Part shown: piece after piece, positions 37,511 through 46,865 of the stretch
Layout: the number at the start of each line of letters is the position of its first letter
How positions within the stretch are numbered: position 1 is the stretch's first letter
From: Synechococcus sp. RS9909
Lineage (GTDB): Bacteria > Cyanobacteriota > Cyanobacteriia > PCC-6307 > Cyanobiaceae
Direction of reading: 5' to 3'
Length of the DNA stretch: 64,000 bases
Assembly (NCBI RefSeq): GCF_014279595.1
Contig: NZ_CP047943.1
Span: 1,796,422 to 1,860,421, forward strand
Notes under the pieces: model-generated
Seen by the model: the letters and a program-made list of their open reading frames with translations, nothing else
Told to the model about the DNA's origin: nothing
The model's database searches: none
Translations under genes and position numbers: made by a program

Positions 37511-38218
37511 TCAGAAAGCGCCAGTCGCTGGCATCAGTGTGAGGTCCTCGATCACCTGCGTGGCGGGTTGCTGGGCGAGGTGAAGAAGGGCTGCCGCCGC
37601 CTGCTCGAGAGGAAGCATGGCACGGCGGTCGAAATCGCTCTGCACCGTGGACGAGTCCCAGAGGGGGGAATCGACAGCACCGAGTGTGAGCGTGCAGGCC
37701 CGAATTCCATGCGGGCGCTCCTCCTCCGCCAAACATCGGGTGAAGCTAGCCAGTGCAGCCTTGGTGGTGCAGTACGCACCCCAGCCGGGAAAGGCATGGC
37801 GGGCGGCATGGCTGCTCACATTGATCACCAAACCTCCGGAGGGGCGCATCACGGGAACCACCGCGGCGCACATCTGGAAGACGCTGGTGAGGTTGAGCTG
37901 GAACAACCATTGCCAGCGTTCGAGAGGCATCGCGAGCAGATCACCGGTCCAGGCGGCACCGGCATTGTTGATCAGCACGGAGGGGCGCAAACCCTCACTC
38001 AACAGGGCGGCAACACCCTCGGCAATGGCCTCGGGATCGGCCAGATCAATCGCCCGATAGCGAACCTTTCGCCCGGATGCAGACAACTCGCTGGCGAGGG
38101 ATTGGAGTGCCGCTTCACTGCGGGAGACAAGAAGCAGATCCCAACCCGCCTGGGCGAACTGTCTGGCGGCGGCGTGACCGATGCCTCGAGACGCTCCGGT
38201 GATCAGAACAGAGGGCAA
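37511..38218 (-). CDS. Short-chain dehydrogenase/reductase
   Basis: The 235-residue classical SDR has the nucleotide motif ITGASRGIGHAAA (6-18), the NNAG motif (84-87), the catalytic Ser of VINVSSHAARHAF (Ser135 or Ser136), Tyr149 and Lys153 in YCTTKAA. The Arg in LVSRSEAAL (residue 33) suggests NADPH use. It lies 24 bases after accA and 12 before folE. With the fatty-aldehyde and malonyl-CoA genes upstream it could reduce a lipid-derived carbonyl, but the substrate is inference. FabG-like activity is an alternative. Confidence 0.9.
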   Translation of the reverse strand: MPSVLITGASRGIGHAAARQFAQAGWDLLLVSRSEAALQSLASELSASGRKVRYRAIDLADPEAIAEGVAALLSEGLRPSVLINNAGAAWTGDLLAMPLERWQWLFQLNLTSVFQMCAAVVPVMRPSGGLVINVSSHAARHAFPGWGAYCTTKAALASFTRCLAEEERPHGIRACTLTLGAVDSPLWDSSTVQSDFDRRAMLPLEQAAAALLHLAQQPATQVIEDLTLMPATGAF

Positions 38219-38242
38219 GATGCCGTTGCAAGCCTCGATACC

Positions 38243-39235
38243 CTAGGCAGCGTGATCGTTCTCCGACGCGGCCCCTGTGGAGAGAACCCGCCCCATCGCT
38301 CTGAACTTGCGGTAGCGCTGCTCGCGCAACGCGTCGACTGAGAGCCCATCGAGTTCGCCCAGATGGCGCTCGATCGCCTCCTTCAGCACCTCACCGGCCT
38401 GAAGCGGGGCCCAATTGTTCCCACCAGCCGGTTCCGGAAGCACCTCATCCACCACCCCCAGCGTGCAGAGATCGGGGCCGGTGATGCGCAGGGCCGCTGC
38501 TGCCTCTGGCGCCTTGCCGGCATCGCGCCAGAGGATGGAGGCACAGGCCTCGGGGCTGGCCACCGTGTAGACGCTGTGTTCAAACATCAGCAAGCGATCG
38601 GCGACTCCGATGCCGAGCGCACCGCCGGATCCCCCCTCCCCGATCACCGTGGCGATGATCGGCACCCGCAAGCGGAACATCTCCCGCAGATTCACCGCAA
38701 TCGCCTCTCCCTGCCCCTGTTCTTCGGCCAACAGTCCGGCGTAGGCACCGGGGGTATCGATGAAGCTGAGGATCGGCAATCCGAACCGATCGGCGTGATC
38801 CATCAGGCGCAAGGCCTTGCGGTAACCGCCCGGCGTGGCCATGCCGAAATTACGGGCCACATTTTCTTTGGTGTCGCGTCCTTTCTGATGGCCGAGCAGA
38901 AGCACCGCACGGTCTCCGATCCGACCCAGGCCGCCAATCAGGGCCTGGTCATCGCTGCCGCGACGGTCGCCATGGAGCTCAACCCAGTCATCGCAGAACA
39001 TCTGGATGAAATCCAGAGTGCTTGGCCGGTGGGGGTGGCGGGCCACCTGGATTTTCTGTGCAGGGGTGAGATTGGAGAAGATCTCCTCACGGCGTCGCGC
39101 CGCCAAGGTTTCGAGCTGGAGCAGCTGCTGGCTCACATCCACCTCAGAATCCCTTGCAAGCTGACGGATCTGCTCGATCTGTTGCTCCAGTTCCACCAGG
39201 GGCTTCTCGAATTCGAGCAGGGGACGACGGGCCAT
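38243..39235 (-). CDS. accA: Acetyl-CoA carboxylase carboxyltransferase subunit alpha
   Basis: AccA with AccD moves the carboxyl group from biotin to acetyl-CoA to make malonyl-CoA. The 330-residue protein begins with the helix [25 protein letters not shown] and has [45 protein letters not shown] and [21 protein letters not shown] form the CoA-binding core. The length matches cyanobacterial AccA. It lies 20 bases after aar, so fatty-acid initiation and fatty aldehyde release are encoded side by side. Confidence 0.96.
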   Translation of the reverse strand: MARRPLLEFEKPLVELEQQIEQIRQLARDSEVDVSQQLLQLETLAARRREEIFSNLTPAQKIQVARHPHRPSTLDFIQMFCDDWVELHGDRRGSDDQALIGGLGRIGDRAVLLLGHQKGRDTKENVARNFGMATPGGYRKALRLMDHADRFGLPILSFIDTPGAYAGLLAEEQGQGEAIAVNLREMFRLRVPIIATVIGEGGSGGALGIGVADRLLMFEHSVYTVASPEACASILWRDAGKAPEAAAALRITGPDLCTLGVVDEVLPEPAGGNNWAPLQAGEVLKEAIERHLGELDGLSVDALREQRYRKFRAMGRVLSTGAASENDHAA

Positions 39236-39255
39236 GGCAGGTGGGGGAAAGGACT

Positions 39256-40296
39256 TCAGGCGGCGGCGACCTGAACAGGAGCGCTGAGGTTGAGGGTGGA
39301 GAAGCCATGCCGACGCGAAGCCTCACCAATGAAATCCATTTTCTCGAGGGTGATGTTGTTTCTTCCCCAACTGAAATTGGTGTGGCACGATTCAAATTCG
39401 AGCAACATCGCCTCCGCAAAGCAAGCAAACATCTGACGCTGCGGTTTCTCCATTTCCGCCAGCTCCATCATGTTCCAACCGATATCACTACCGAATTCAA
39501 CGATGCCGCCCTTGAGCACATGCACGCCGGATCCGGCGATCCGGGCATTCAGGTTCTTGGGATAACCGCCGTCGATCATCAGGCAGGGTTGCCGCAGGCT
39601 GGCGGCATCGATTTCCAGCGTCCTGGGCATGCTGGCCACCCAGACGACCACATCCGCTTCGGGGACCGCTTCGTCGAGGGACAGGATGCGACCGCCACCC
39701 AACTCCTTCTGCAGGTCGAGCAGGGGCTGCTGCTGACGCGCCACGAGCAACAGCTCTGCCACGCCCGTGCGTTGAGACAGCCACCGGCAGACGGCGCTGC
39801 CGATGTCGCCGGTGGCACCCACCACAGCAACGCGAGCCTTGGAGAGATCGATGCCCAGGCGGGGAGCATTAATCTCAACTTGACGGCTGATCACCCAGGC
39901 CGTGTGGGTGTTGCCGGTGGTGAAACGCTCCCACTCCAGGGTGGTGCTGCGCACATGTTGATGCTGCAGCAAGTTGAAGTTCTCAAAAATGATCGAGGTG
40001 AAGCCACCGAGAGCCGTGATGTTGATGCCCTTTTTCTGAGCCAGTTCCATGGCGTTCAACACCTTGCGCCGTGCCGTCTTGAAGCGGCTGAGCATCTCAG
40101 GCACGAAACAGGAGTCGATGTAGGCCCCCGTGATGGTTCGGCCGGTGGGGCTGGTCACATCAAAGGTTTCCACCAACTGGGGCGGGGCACTGCACCACAC
40201 ATCCAGATCGCCATCAGCGATGTGATCGAACCCGAGCTCGAAAGCCTTCTGCCTGGCGGCTTCAAAGCTGGTGGAGTGTCCGATCAGACCAAACAT
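39256..40296 (-). CDS. aar: Acyl-[acyl carrier protein] reductase (AAR)
   Basis: AAR reduces acyl-ACP to a fatty aldehyde with NADPH, the first step of cyanobacterial alkane synthesis. The 346-residue protein begins [14 protein letters not shown] and has the nucleotide-binding motif [17 protein letters not shown] (about 156-172). The likely catalytic Cys292 lies in [14 protein letters not shown], corresponding to Cys294 of the Synechococcus elongatus enzyme. I start at ATG 40296; the open frame upstream is not family-like. It follows ado by 143 bases and precedes accA by 20, keeping the usual alkane pair. Confidence 0.97.
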   Translation of the reverse strand: MFGLIGHSTSFEAARQKAFELGFDHIADGDLDVWCSAPPQLVETFDVTSPTGRTITGAYIDSCFVPEMLSRFKTARRKVLNAMELAQKKGINITALGGFTSIIFENFNLLQHQHVRSTTLEWERFTTGNTHTAWVISRQVEINAPRLGIDLSKARVAVVGATGDIGSAVCRWLSQRTGVAELLLVARQQQPLLDLQKELGGGRILSLDEAVPEADVVVWVASMPRTLEIDAASLRQPCLMIDGGYPKNLNARIAGSGVHVLKGGIVEFGSDIGWNMMELAEMEKPQRQMFACFAEAMLLEFESCHTNFSWGRNNITLEKMDFIGEASRRHGFSTLNLSAPVQVAAA

Positions 40297-40439
40297 GTCC
40301 CGCCGACGGTCAAAAGAGAAAGGAACCAGGGCCCCACCGAGCGGCGGACCGGTTGGCCATGCTCCCACGAAAGCATGTATCCGAAACTACGTGACAGTGC
40401 ACGCAGCGGTTCCGGCAACGTGGGAGCTGGTGAAATGGA

Positions 40440-41171
40440 TCAGACCGCGAGGGCAGCGGCGGCCATGCGAGCAATGTCACGGGAGCTGAAACCGATCTCG
40501 CAGAGGGCCTCCTGGTAAGCGATCAGGAAATCTTCGATCAGATCTTCCTTTTCCATCTGCAGCACGGCGGCGTCGGCTGCCACCTGCTCCAGCATCGAGC
40601 GGATCAGAGGCAGATTGGCCTTGTTGGCCTCCATCAGCTCATCCTTGCTGGCCTCAAAATTGGCCTTCAGCCATTCCTGGCCGTAATTGAGGTGGGTGTA
40701 CTCATCCTTCACCACACCTTCAGTGATCTTGCGAGCGAAGGGATCCGCCACCGGGATGTAGATGTGATAGGCGGAAATGGCGAACGCTTCAATCAGCAGC
40801 GCCTGAATCAACAGGCAGGTCACCACCTTGCCCTCCTGGAGAGCTGCCTGGAAGTTCCCGTGCAGGGGGGCGAAGAATTCCTTAGCAAAGGGAAGGTCTG
40901 CCTCCACGCCGAGATTGCGGCCACAGGAGGTGAACCCCTTCATGTGCTTCATCTCCATGCGGGCGAGACGGGCCAGCTCATCCTTCTGCTCGGGGATCAG
41001 CGTGCCGAGGGCGATGTAGTTGTCGTGCGCTTCCTGCTCACCCTCGATCACGATCGCATTGATGCGGCTGTAGGCGTCCTTGTAAGCCTCGCTGGTGAAA
41101 TCAGGCAGCCGGGAGCCTGAAGCCATCGAGTCTTCAAGAACGGCGACCTCAGACGTCTCAAGGGTCGGCAT
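40440..41171 (-). CDS. ado: Aldehyde-deformylating oxygenase (ADO)
   Basis: ADO converts fatty aldehydes from AAR to alkanes one carbon shorter plus formate, using a di-iron site and oxygen. The 243-residue protein carries the full ligand set: Glu45 (IEGEQEAH), Glu73 and His76 (RMEMKHMKG), Glu128 (ALLIEAF), Glu157 and His160 ([10 protein letters not shown]). With ATG 41171 these numbers equal those of the Prochlorococcus MIT9313 enzyme, which supports the start choice. It heads the leftward run ado-aar-accA-SDR-folE. The 74 bases upstream should hold its promoter. Confidence 0.98.
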   Translation of the reverse strand: MPTLETSEVAVLEDSMASGSRLPDFTSEAYKDAYSRINAIVIEGEQEAHDNYIALGTLIPEQKDELARLARMEMKHMKGFTSCGRNLGVEADLPFAKEFFAPLHGNFQAALQEGKVVTCLLIQALLIEAFAISAYHIYIPVADPFARKITEGVVKDEYTHLNYGQEWLKANFEASKDELMEANKANLPLIRSMLEQVAADAAVLQMEKEDLIEDFLIAYQEALCEIGFSSRDIARMAAAALAV

Positions 41172-41245
41172 GGGTCTCACAGAACTAGCAATGGATCCGA
41201 CTGTAACCAGCACATCCGCGGTTGGACTGCTGAAGCGTGGTGAGA

Positions 41246-42079
41246 TCACCACCTCGGGACGGAGTCCGAGGCCTCAGGGCGGGGTGGCCAGTCACTCGCC
41301 AGCAGCCGTTCGAGGCGGTCGCACCAATGGTTCACCAGGGCAGTTTCCAGAGCTGCCCCCAGCAACCTGGACGCGCCTCGGCTGTCACCGATCACCCCGC
41401 TGTCACTGAGATCGCGGCTCATCCAGGCCCAGGGAGCATCGCCCTCCAGGCTCCAGCCAGCCGGTGGCGTCACAGCAGCGTCGACGCGCTGATGCTCCCC
41501 ATCCACGGGGCGCTCCGAACCGACCAGATCCGGAGCCAACTGCAGCATCAGACTGGTTTCTGCCAGGCCGGCATGGAGACCGGTCTGCAATTCCGGAGCG
41601 GGGATCAGATCCCCGATGCCGTCGACACCAGCCCAGAGGAAGCAAGGCAGCACAGCCAGGGCCGGCCGGCTGGCCCGCAGGCTGCGGGCCGCCGTCTGCA
41701 GCAGGGCGATCTGCCCACCATGGGCATTCAGCAGCACCAGGCGTTGCACACCGGCATCGGCCAGCTGGCAGCCCACCTCTTCAACGAGACGCATCAACAG
41801 CTCTGCCGACAGGGAGAGGGTACCGGCGAAGCCGAGGTGCTCCGGGGAGAAACCGATCGGCTGCACCGGCAACGACCAGACCGGAAGCGCATCCGGCAGG
41901 CGTTCCAGCACCGCCGCGAGGATCCGCTCCGCGAACAGGGCATCGGTGGCCAGCGGCAATTGGGGGCCATGCTGTTCACAGGCACCGAAGGGCCAGACCA
42001 GCGTGGCCCCCTCCCGAAGCAAGCCGGTGCGCACCTCCGGCCAGGCGAGACGGTCCAGGCGCCGTTGCGGCTTAGGCAT
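41246..42079 (-). CDS. Creatininase family metal-dependent amidohydrolase
   Basis: The 277-residue protein belongs to the creatininase fold family. Likely metal ligands are Glu and His in [16 protein letters not shown] (residues 33-48) with the Asp of ATDA. A later [11 protein letters not shown] has the family His, and [17 protein letters not shown] has the catalytic Glu. Members cleave cyclic amides in pterin, riboflavin or mycofactocin pathways, among others. The substrate here cannot be named. It lies upstream of ado on the same strand (74 bases) and is divergent from the S1-domain gene by 69 bases. Confidence 0.88.
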   Translation of the reverse strand: MPKPQRRLDRLAWPEVRTGLLREGATLVWPFGACEQHGPQLPLATDALFAERILAAVLERLPDALPVWSLPVQPIGFSPEHLGFAGTLSLSAELLMRLVEEVGCQLADAGVQRLVLLNAHGGQIALLQTAARSLRASRPALAVLPCFLWAGVDGIGDLIPAPELQTGLHAGLAETSLMLQLAPDLVGSERPVDGEHQRVDAAVTPPAGWSLEGDAPWAWMSRDLSDSGVIGDSRGASRLLGAALETALVNHWCDRLERLLASDWPPRPEASDSVPRW

Positions 42080-42148
42080 CGGACAGAAGGGGCGCAGGAC
42101 ACCCCACCCTGCCTGTCAGACTGACCAATCGACGACCCCCCAGGGCCC

Positions 42149-43447
42149 ATGGCCGGATCCGGCAGTCCGCAGCCCAAGCAGCCGAAGCCAGCCGCTGCAG
42201 CGGCTGCGCCGCGCAAGCCCCAGCTGGTGATGCACATCAGCAAGAAGGAGGAGCAGGATCGCCTACGCCGCGAGGCGGAGGAGGCCAGGGCTGCAGCCGT
42301 CGCAGCCGAACAGCGAGCCCTGGAGCTCGAGCAGGCGGCCCAGGCGGCCGGTGTGGTGCCGGCAAGCGGGCCGAGCCGGCCCGTGGCACCGAGCCGGCCG
42401 GGCACCCCTGTCAACACGGACGAGAGCCGTTTCGACACCTCGGAGCTCGAGGGCCTGTCGATGGCGGATCTGCTCGGCCCTGCAGACCAGCAGAGACGTG
42501 CAGCAGGCGCGTCCCGGCAGGAGTCACCACGGGACGAATCAATCAGCCGCAGCGTCGACGATTTCGACTTCGATGAAGATGCCTTCCTCGCGGCACTCGA
42601 TGCCAACGAACCGGTGGGAACCACCGGTGAAGTGGTCACCGGAACGGTGATCGGCCTCGAGAGCGACGGAGTGTATGTGGATATCGGCGGTAAAGCGCCG
42701 GGGTTCATGCCGAAGAGCGAGTGCGGTCTGGGGGTGATCACCAATCTCAAGGAGCGGTTCCCCAAGGGCCTGGAGGTGGAAGTGCTCGTAACACGCGAGC
42801 AGAACGCCGATGGCATGGTCACGATCAGCTGCCGCGCCCTCGCCCTGCGCAAGAGCTGGGACAAGGTGAAGGAGCTGGAGAAACAGGGCAAGGTGGTTCA
42901 GGTGACGATCAGCGGCTTCAACCGCGGCGGCGTCACCTGTGACCTGGAAGGCCTGCGCGGTTTCATTCCCCGGTCCCATCTGCAGGACGGGGAGAACCAT
43001 GAAGCCCTGGTGGGCAAGACCCTGGGTGTGGCCTTCCTCGAGGTGAATGCGGAGACCCGGAAGCTTGTGCTGTCAGAAAAGCGGGCGGCCACGGCGGCCC
43101 GCTTCGCCGAACTGGAAGTGGGCCAGTTGGTGGAGGGCACGGTGGTGGCTGTGAAGCCCTACGGCTTCTTCGTCGATCTCGGCGGCATCAGTGGCCTGTT
43201 GCACCAGTCGATGATCACCGGCGGCAGCATGCGCTCACTTCGCGAAGTGTTTGATCAGGGTGATGCCGTCAAGGCCTTGATCACCGAGCTCGATCCCGGC
43301 CGCGGTCGGATCGCCCTGAACACCGCCCTGCTGGAAGGTCAACCCGGAGAGCTGTTGATCGAGAAGGACACCGTGATGGCGGAAGCCGCCGATCGGGCCA
43401 ACAGGGCTCGTAACGTCCTCAGGCAGCAAGAACAATCTGCCGGATGA
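42149..43447 (+). CDS. S1 RNA-binding domain protein (ribosomal protein S1-like)
   Basis: The 432-residue protein has three S1 domains: about 161-231 (GEVVTGTVIGLESDGVYVDI), 248-311 (GKVVQVTISGFNRGGVTCDL) and 326-393 (GQLVEGTVVAVKPYGFFVDL). The first 150 residues are disordered, with an Ala/Glu/Arg-rich helix and acidic patches. It resembles cyanobacterial Rps1-type proteins but has an extra N-terminal region. It probably binds mRNA leaders and helps translation where Shine-Dalgarno sites are absent. Its stop overlaps the Tab2 start by 4 bases, so the two RNA-binding proteins are coupled. Confidence 0.93.
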   Translation: MAGSGSPQPKQPKPAAAAAAPRKPQLVMHISKKEEQDRLRREAEEARAAAVAAEQRALELEQAAQAAGVVPASGPSRPVAPSRPGTPVNTDESRFDTSELEGLSMADLLGPADQQRRAAGASRQESPRDESISRSVDDFDFDEDAFLAALDANEPVGTTGEVVTGTVIGLESDGVYVDIGGKAPGFMPKSECGLGVITNLKERFPKGLEVEVLVTREQNADGMVTISCRALALRKSWDKVKELEKQGKVVQVTISGFNRGGVTCDLEGLRGFIPRSHLQDGENHEALVGKTLGVAFLEVNAETRKLVLSEKRAATAARFAELEVGQLVEGTVVAVKPYGFFVDLGGISGLLHQSMITGGSMRSLREVFDQGDAVKALITELDPGRGRIALNTALLEGQPGELLIEKDTVMAEAADRANRARNVLRQQEQSAG

Positions 43448-44358
43448 TCACGGCCGAACCCGCCTCCAGCGATGGCAGCGCCGATTCCCGAATCAGCCGC
43501 CAGGCCGATTGGGAGCTCGACTTCTATTCCCGTCCGATCCTGGAGGCCGATGGCAAAAAACGCTGGGAGCTGCTGATCACGGGCAGTCCCGATCGTTCCG
43601 GCCGCCCCCCCTTCCGCTATGAGCGTCGCTGTCCAGCGGGAGAGGTGAATTCCACCTGGCTGGCCTCAGCCCTCCGGGACGCGCTAGATCTTGCCCAGAG
43701 TGAAGGATGGTCACCACCGCAACGGTTGCGTTGCTGGCGCAGTGCCATGCGCACCATGGTGCAGCGGGCCGGAACGGAGCTCGGCCTGGAAGTCCGCCCC
43801 AGTCGGCGCACCTATGCCCTGATCGACTGGCTGGCCCAGCGGGAACGGGAGGTCTACCCGACTGAGGAGGGCTTCATGGCCGGGCCTCTGGCACCCTCGC
43901 CAGCGCCGACCCCCACCCCCGCACTCCCCCTGCCGGAAGCGGTGCGCGGCGATGCCTGGAGCTGGGCCTCCCTGCCTCTCGGCAGCCTTCGGGATGCCGA
44001 AGACTGGCCCCTGGGCTTCCACGACCTGCTGCCGATCCCCAACGCTCTGGCAGCGGATCAGCCCGTGCCCGGGCTTCGCTTGTTCAGCCGCAGCCGCGCC
44101 CTCGCCCTGGCGGGTTGGCTCGGTGGCCTGGAACCCGTTCGCCTTCGGGTGGAGGGCTGCCAACTGGTGCTCGATGCCGGGCAGGACGACGCCTGGCTGG
44201 TGACGGACCTCGAGCCAGAGGCCGCCAACATCACACAGCGTGAGCTGGACGCGGCAAGGGAGCAGATCGGCGGTCTGCAATTCATCGCTGTGCAGACCAC
44301 GCCGGAAACCCCTCGGTTTGAGGGGTTCTGGATGCTGCGGGATCAACCTGAACCATGA
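43444..44358 (+). CDS. Tab2/Atab2 family RNA-binding protein
   Basis: Tab2 (DUF1092) proteins promote translation of photosystem I mRNAs such as psaB in algae, and homologues are general in cyanobacteria. The 304-residue protein has the family start DWELDFYSRPILEADGKKRW and then WELLITGSPD, RTYALIDWLAQREREVYP and a C-terminal LFSRSRALALAGWLGGLEPV. A Pro-rich linker lies at about 145-165. The ATG (43444) overlaps the upstream S1-domain gene (ATGA). A perfect eight-base-pair hairpin lies in its last codons (44307-44327). Confidence 0.9.
   Translation: MITAEPASSDGSADSRISRQADWELDFYSRPILEADGKKRWELLITGSPDRSGRPPFRYERRCPAGEVNSTWLASALRDALDLAQSEGWSPPQRLRCWRSAMRTMVQRAGTELGLEVRPSRRTYALIDWLAQREREVYPTEEGFMAGPLAPSPAPTPTPALPLPEAVRGDAWSWASLPLGSLRDAEDWPLGFHDLLPIPNALAADQPVPGLRLFSRSRALALAGWLGGLEPVRLRVEGCQLVLDAGQDDAWLVTDLEPEAANITQRELDAAREQIGGLQFIAVQTTPETPRFEGFWMLRDQPEP
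44307..44327 (+). repeat. Hairpin in the last codons of the Tab2-family gene
   Basis: AACCCCTC (44307-44314) and GAGGGGTT (44320-44327) form a perfect eight-base-pair stem with a five-base loop, about 30 bases before the stop. There is no T-run, so it is not a normal terminator. It could be a message-stability element between the S1/Tab2 pair and the downstream gene. Confidence 0.35.
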
Positions 44359-44368
44359 CCGCAGAACC

Positions 44369-45157
44369 ATGAGCGAGGTGTGCAGCGATCCGCTGGCCCA
44401 GCCCGACAGCCGCTTCAACCTGCTCCAGGGATGGACCTGGATCGGCTGCTATGGCGGCTACTACCTCAGCGCCGACCTGTTGCAGGAGCAGGGATTTGAG
44501 CATGGCTTCTTCACGCGCCGCTGGCAGGGACGGGACCCCGATGCCCTGGCGGCCTATGTTTCGGCCGGCGTCAGCGTGCATCGTCCGCAGCAGGTGCATG
44601 GCGCCCTGGTGTTGGAAGCCTCCGACGCCAAGGGACCACCCTGGCCTGCTGCCGACGGTCTGGTGAGTGATCGGGGAAGCCAGAGCCTCTGGGTCTGTGG
44701 CGCCGACTGCACCCCTGTGCTGATCGCCGATCCAGGCCATGGCCATGTGGCCGCCTGCCATGCCGGCTGGCGTGGGGTGGCCGCCGGCATCCTGCCCGAG
44801 GCCATCAGTCGACTGGAGCAACGGGGCGCCCGGCGGGAGCAGCTGGTGGTGGCCCTGGGCCCGGCCGTGAGCGGTCCCCGCTACCAGGTGGCCCTCGATG
44901 TCGCCCAGCAGGTGCTGGCCAGCGTGCCTGCGGATCACCAGGCCGGCATCGTGTCGGACGACCCGGAACCCGGGCGCTGTCGACTCGACATCCGCCAAGC
45001 CGCCACGGCCCAGTTGATCGGCGAGGGGCTGAACGCGCAACACATCAGTCGCTGCCCGCTCTGCACCGTCTGCGAACCGGACTTGTTCCACTCCTGGCGC
45101 CGGGATCAGGTGAAGGCGGTCCAATGGAGTGGCATCGTCTCCCAGGCCGCCAGCTGA
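44369..45157 (+). CDS. pgeF: PgeF/YfiH laccase-domain peptidoglycan editing factor
   Basis: The 262-residue protein is a multicopper-polyphenol oxidoreductase-like (DUF152) enzyme. E. coli YfiH was shown to remove misplaced Ser from peptidoglycan precursors. The conserved metal and substrate residues are visible: HRPQQVHGALVL, CGADCTPVLIAD, ACHAGWRGVAAGI and CPLCTVCEPDLFHSWRRD. ATG 44369 is chosen because upstream ATGs in the frame overlap the Tab2 gene. It starts 10 bases after that gene and converges on a flavoprotein gene 4 bases away. Confidence 0.9.
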   Translation: MSEVCSDPLAQPDSRFNLLQGWTWIGCYGGYYLSADLLQEQGFEHGFFTRRWQGRDPDALAAYVSAGVSVHRPQQVHGALVLEASDAKGPPWPAADGLVSDRGSQSLWVCGADCTPVLIADPGHGHVAACHAGWRGVAAGILPEAISRLEQRGARREQLVVALGPAVSGPRYQVALDVAQQVLASVPADHQAGIVSDDPEPGRCRLDIRQAATAQLIGEGLNAQHISRCPLCTVCEPDLFHSWRRDQVKAVQWSGIVSQAAS

Positions 45158-45161
45158 CCGC

Positions 45162-46835
45162 TCAACCCGACTCAGCCGCAAGAATCCGCAGCGCCACCGC
45201 TTCCGCAGCCCGGATGCCATCAATGGCTGCCGACAGGATGCCGCCGGCGTAACCAGCCCCCTCCCCCGCGGGTGTGAGCCCCAGGGTATTGATCGATTCG
45301 AAACTTGCATCGCGAGGCAGCCGCACGGGAGAGGAGGTGCGGGTCTCCACGCCGGTGAGCACGGCATCCGGATGGTCATACCCCTCCAGGCGCGCGGCGA
45401 ACCGAGGGATGGCCTCCTGCAGAGCCTCGATCATCGGCGCCGGCAGGGCGCTGCGCAGATCAGCGGGCCTGGTTCCCGGTTGATACGACGATTCAATCGT
45501 GCCCAGACTGGTGGAGGGGCGATCAGCGAGGAAGTCGTCCAGGCGTTGCACAGGAGCGCTGTGATCGCCGCCGCCGAGGTGAAAAGCCCGCTCCTCGAGC
45601 GCGCGCTGAAACGCCACACCGGCGAGCGGATCGCCGGCATAGCGGGCGAAAGCGGTCAGGTCCTCCGCATCCACCGGCACCACCAGACCACTGTTGGCAT
45701 TGCGCTCATTACGGGTGTGCTGACTCATGCCATTGGTCACCACCCGACCGGCCTCGCTGGTGGCTCCGACCACCAGGCCCCCGGGGCACATGCAGAAGCT
45801 GTAGACGCAACGTCCATTGCTGGCGTGGTGCACCAGCTTGTATTCCGCCGCCCCCAGCCGGGGATGGCCCGCCTGCGTGCCCCAGCGGGCCTGATCGATC
45901 AGGGGCTGGGGGTGTTCGATCCGCAGGCCGACGGCGAACGGCTTGGCGTCCATGGCCACGCCGATCCGATCCAGCATGTCGAAGGTGTCGCGCGCCGAGT
46001 GACCAGGGGCGAGCAGCAGCTGGCGGCAGGGAACGGTCGTGCCATCGGCCAGGCTCAGGCCCACCAGGTGCTGAACCCTGCCATCGGCCCGAGGCTCCGG
46101 CAGGGGCTCAAGCTGAAGCTCCTCCACCTTGGCCCCGAAGCGCACCTCACCCCCGAGCGCTTCCACCCTGGCTCGCAGCCCCCGCACGACGGTGGCGAGC
46201 TTGAAGGTGCCGATATGGGGCCGATGCACCGTGAGGATCTCGGGATTGGCCCCACACGCCACCAGCTCCTCCAGCACCTTGCGTCCGTAATGCTCCGGAT
46301 CACTCACCTGGCTGTAGAGCTTGCCATCGGAGAAGGTGCCGGCCCCGCCCTCACCGAACTGCACGTTCGATTCCGGATTGAGAGGCGCCGTTCCCCTCCA
46401 GAACGCAAATGTGTCGGCGGTGCGTTGGCGCACCGGCTGGCCGCGCTCCAGCAGGAGAGGCCTGAACCCCATCTGGGCCAGCACCAGGGCAGCGAAGTAG
46501 CCGCAGGGTCCAGCCCCCACCACCACAGGGCGCTGCTCGATCCGATGCGGGAATCCAGCTGGCGCCTGTGCCACCGGGCGGTAAGTGGTTTCTGGCGCCA
46601 ACCGGATGCGCTGATCACCGCGATGCCGGCGTCGCAGAGCACTCTCCCCACGCACCTCCACATCCACGCTGTAGATCAGCTGGATGCGGTCGCGACGACG
46701 CGCATCGATGCTGCGTTTCACGAGGCGGTGGCCAATCAATTGCTCCGCAGACACCCGCAACCGGCGCAGAATCGCCGCCTCCAGATCTTCGGGCCCGTGA
46801 TCGAGGGGGAGCCGAACTTCGCTCAACCGCAGCAC
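45162..46835 (-). CDS. FAD-dependent oxidoreductase (uncharacterised dehydrogenase family)
   Basis: The 557-residue flavoprotein has an N-terminal domain of about 100 residues (RRRVSAEQLIGHRLVKRSIDARRR-like start, no cofactor motif). The dinucleotide-binding motif VVVGAGPCGYFAALVLAQMG (about 104-123) comes next. The stretch NVQFGEGGAGTFSDGKLYSQV and the C-terminal AGEGAGYAGGILSAAIDGI follow, which are typical of the large FAD-dependent dehydrogenases annotated as COG2509. The start is GTG 46835. The reaction is not known for this family. It lies 30 bases after the receptor-like gene on the same strand. Confidence 0.88.
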   Translation of the reverse strand: MLRLSEVRLPLDHGPEDLEAAILRRLRVSAEQLIGHRLVKRSIDARRRDRIQLIYSVDVEVRGESALRRRHRGDQRIRLAPETTYRPVAQAPAGFPHRIEQRPVVVGAGPCGYFAALVLAQMGFRPLLLERGQPVRQRTADTFAFWRGTAPLNPESNVQFGEGGAGTFSDGKLYSQVSDPEHYGRKVLEELVACGANPEILTVHRPHIGTFKLATVVRGLRARVEALGGEVRFGAKVEELQLEPLPEPRADGRVQHLVGLSLADGTTVPCRQLLLAPGHSARDTFDMLDRIGVAMDAKPFAVGLRIEHPQPLIDQARWGTQAGHPRLGAAEYKLVHHASNGRCVYSFCMCPGGLVVGATSEAGRVVTNGMSQHTRNERNANSGLVVPVDAEDLTAFARYAGDPLAGVAFQRALEERAFHLGGGDHSAPVQRLDDFLADRPSTSLGTIESSYQPGTRPADLRSALPAPMIEALQEAIPRFAARLEGYDHPDAVLTGVETRTSSPVRLPRDASFESINTLGLTPAGEGAGYAGGILSAAIDGIRAAEAVALRILAAESG

Positions 46836-46865
46836 GGCCGTTGCCCGCCAGACCTCCAGAAAACC

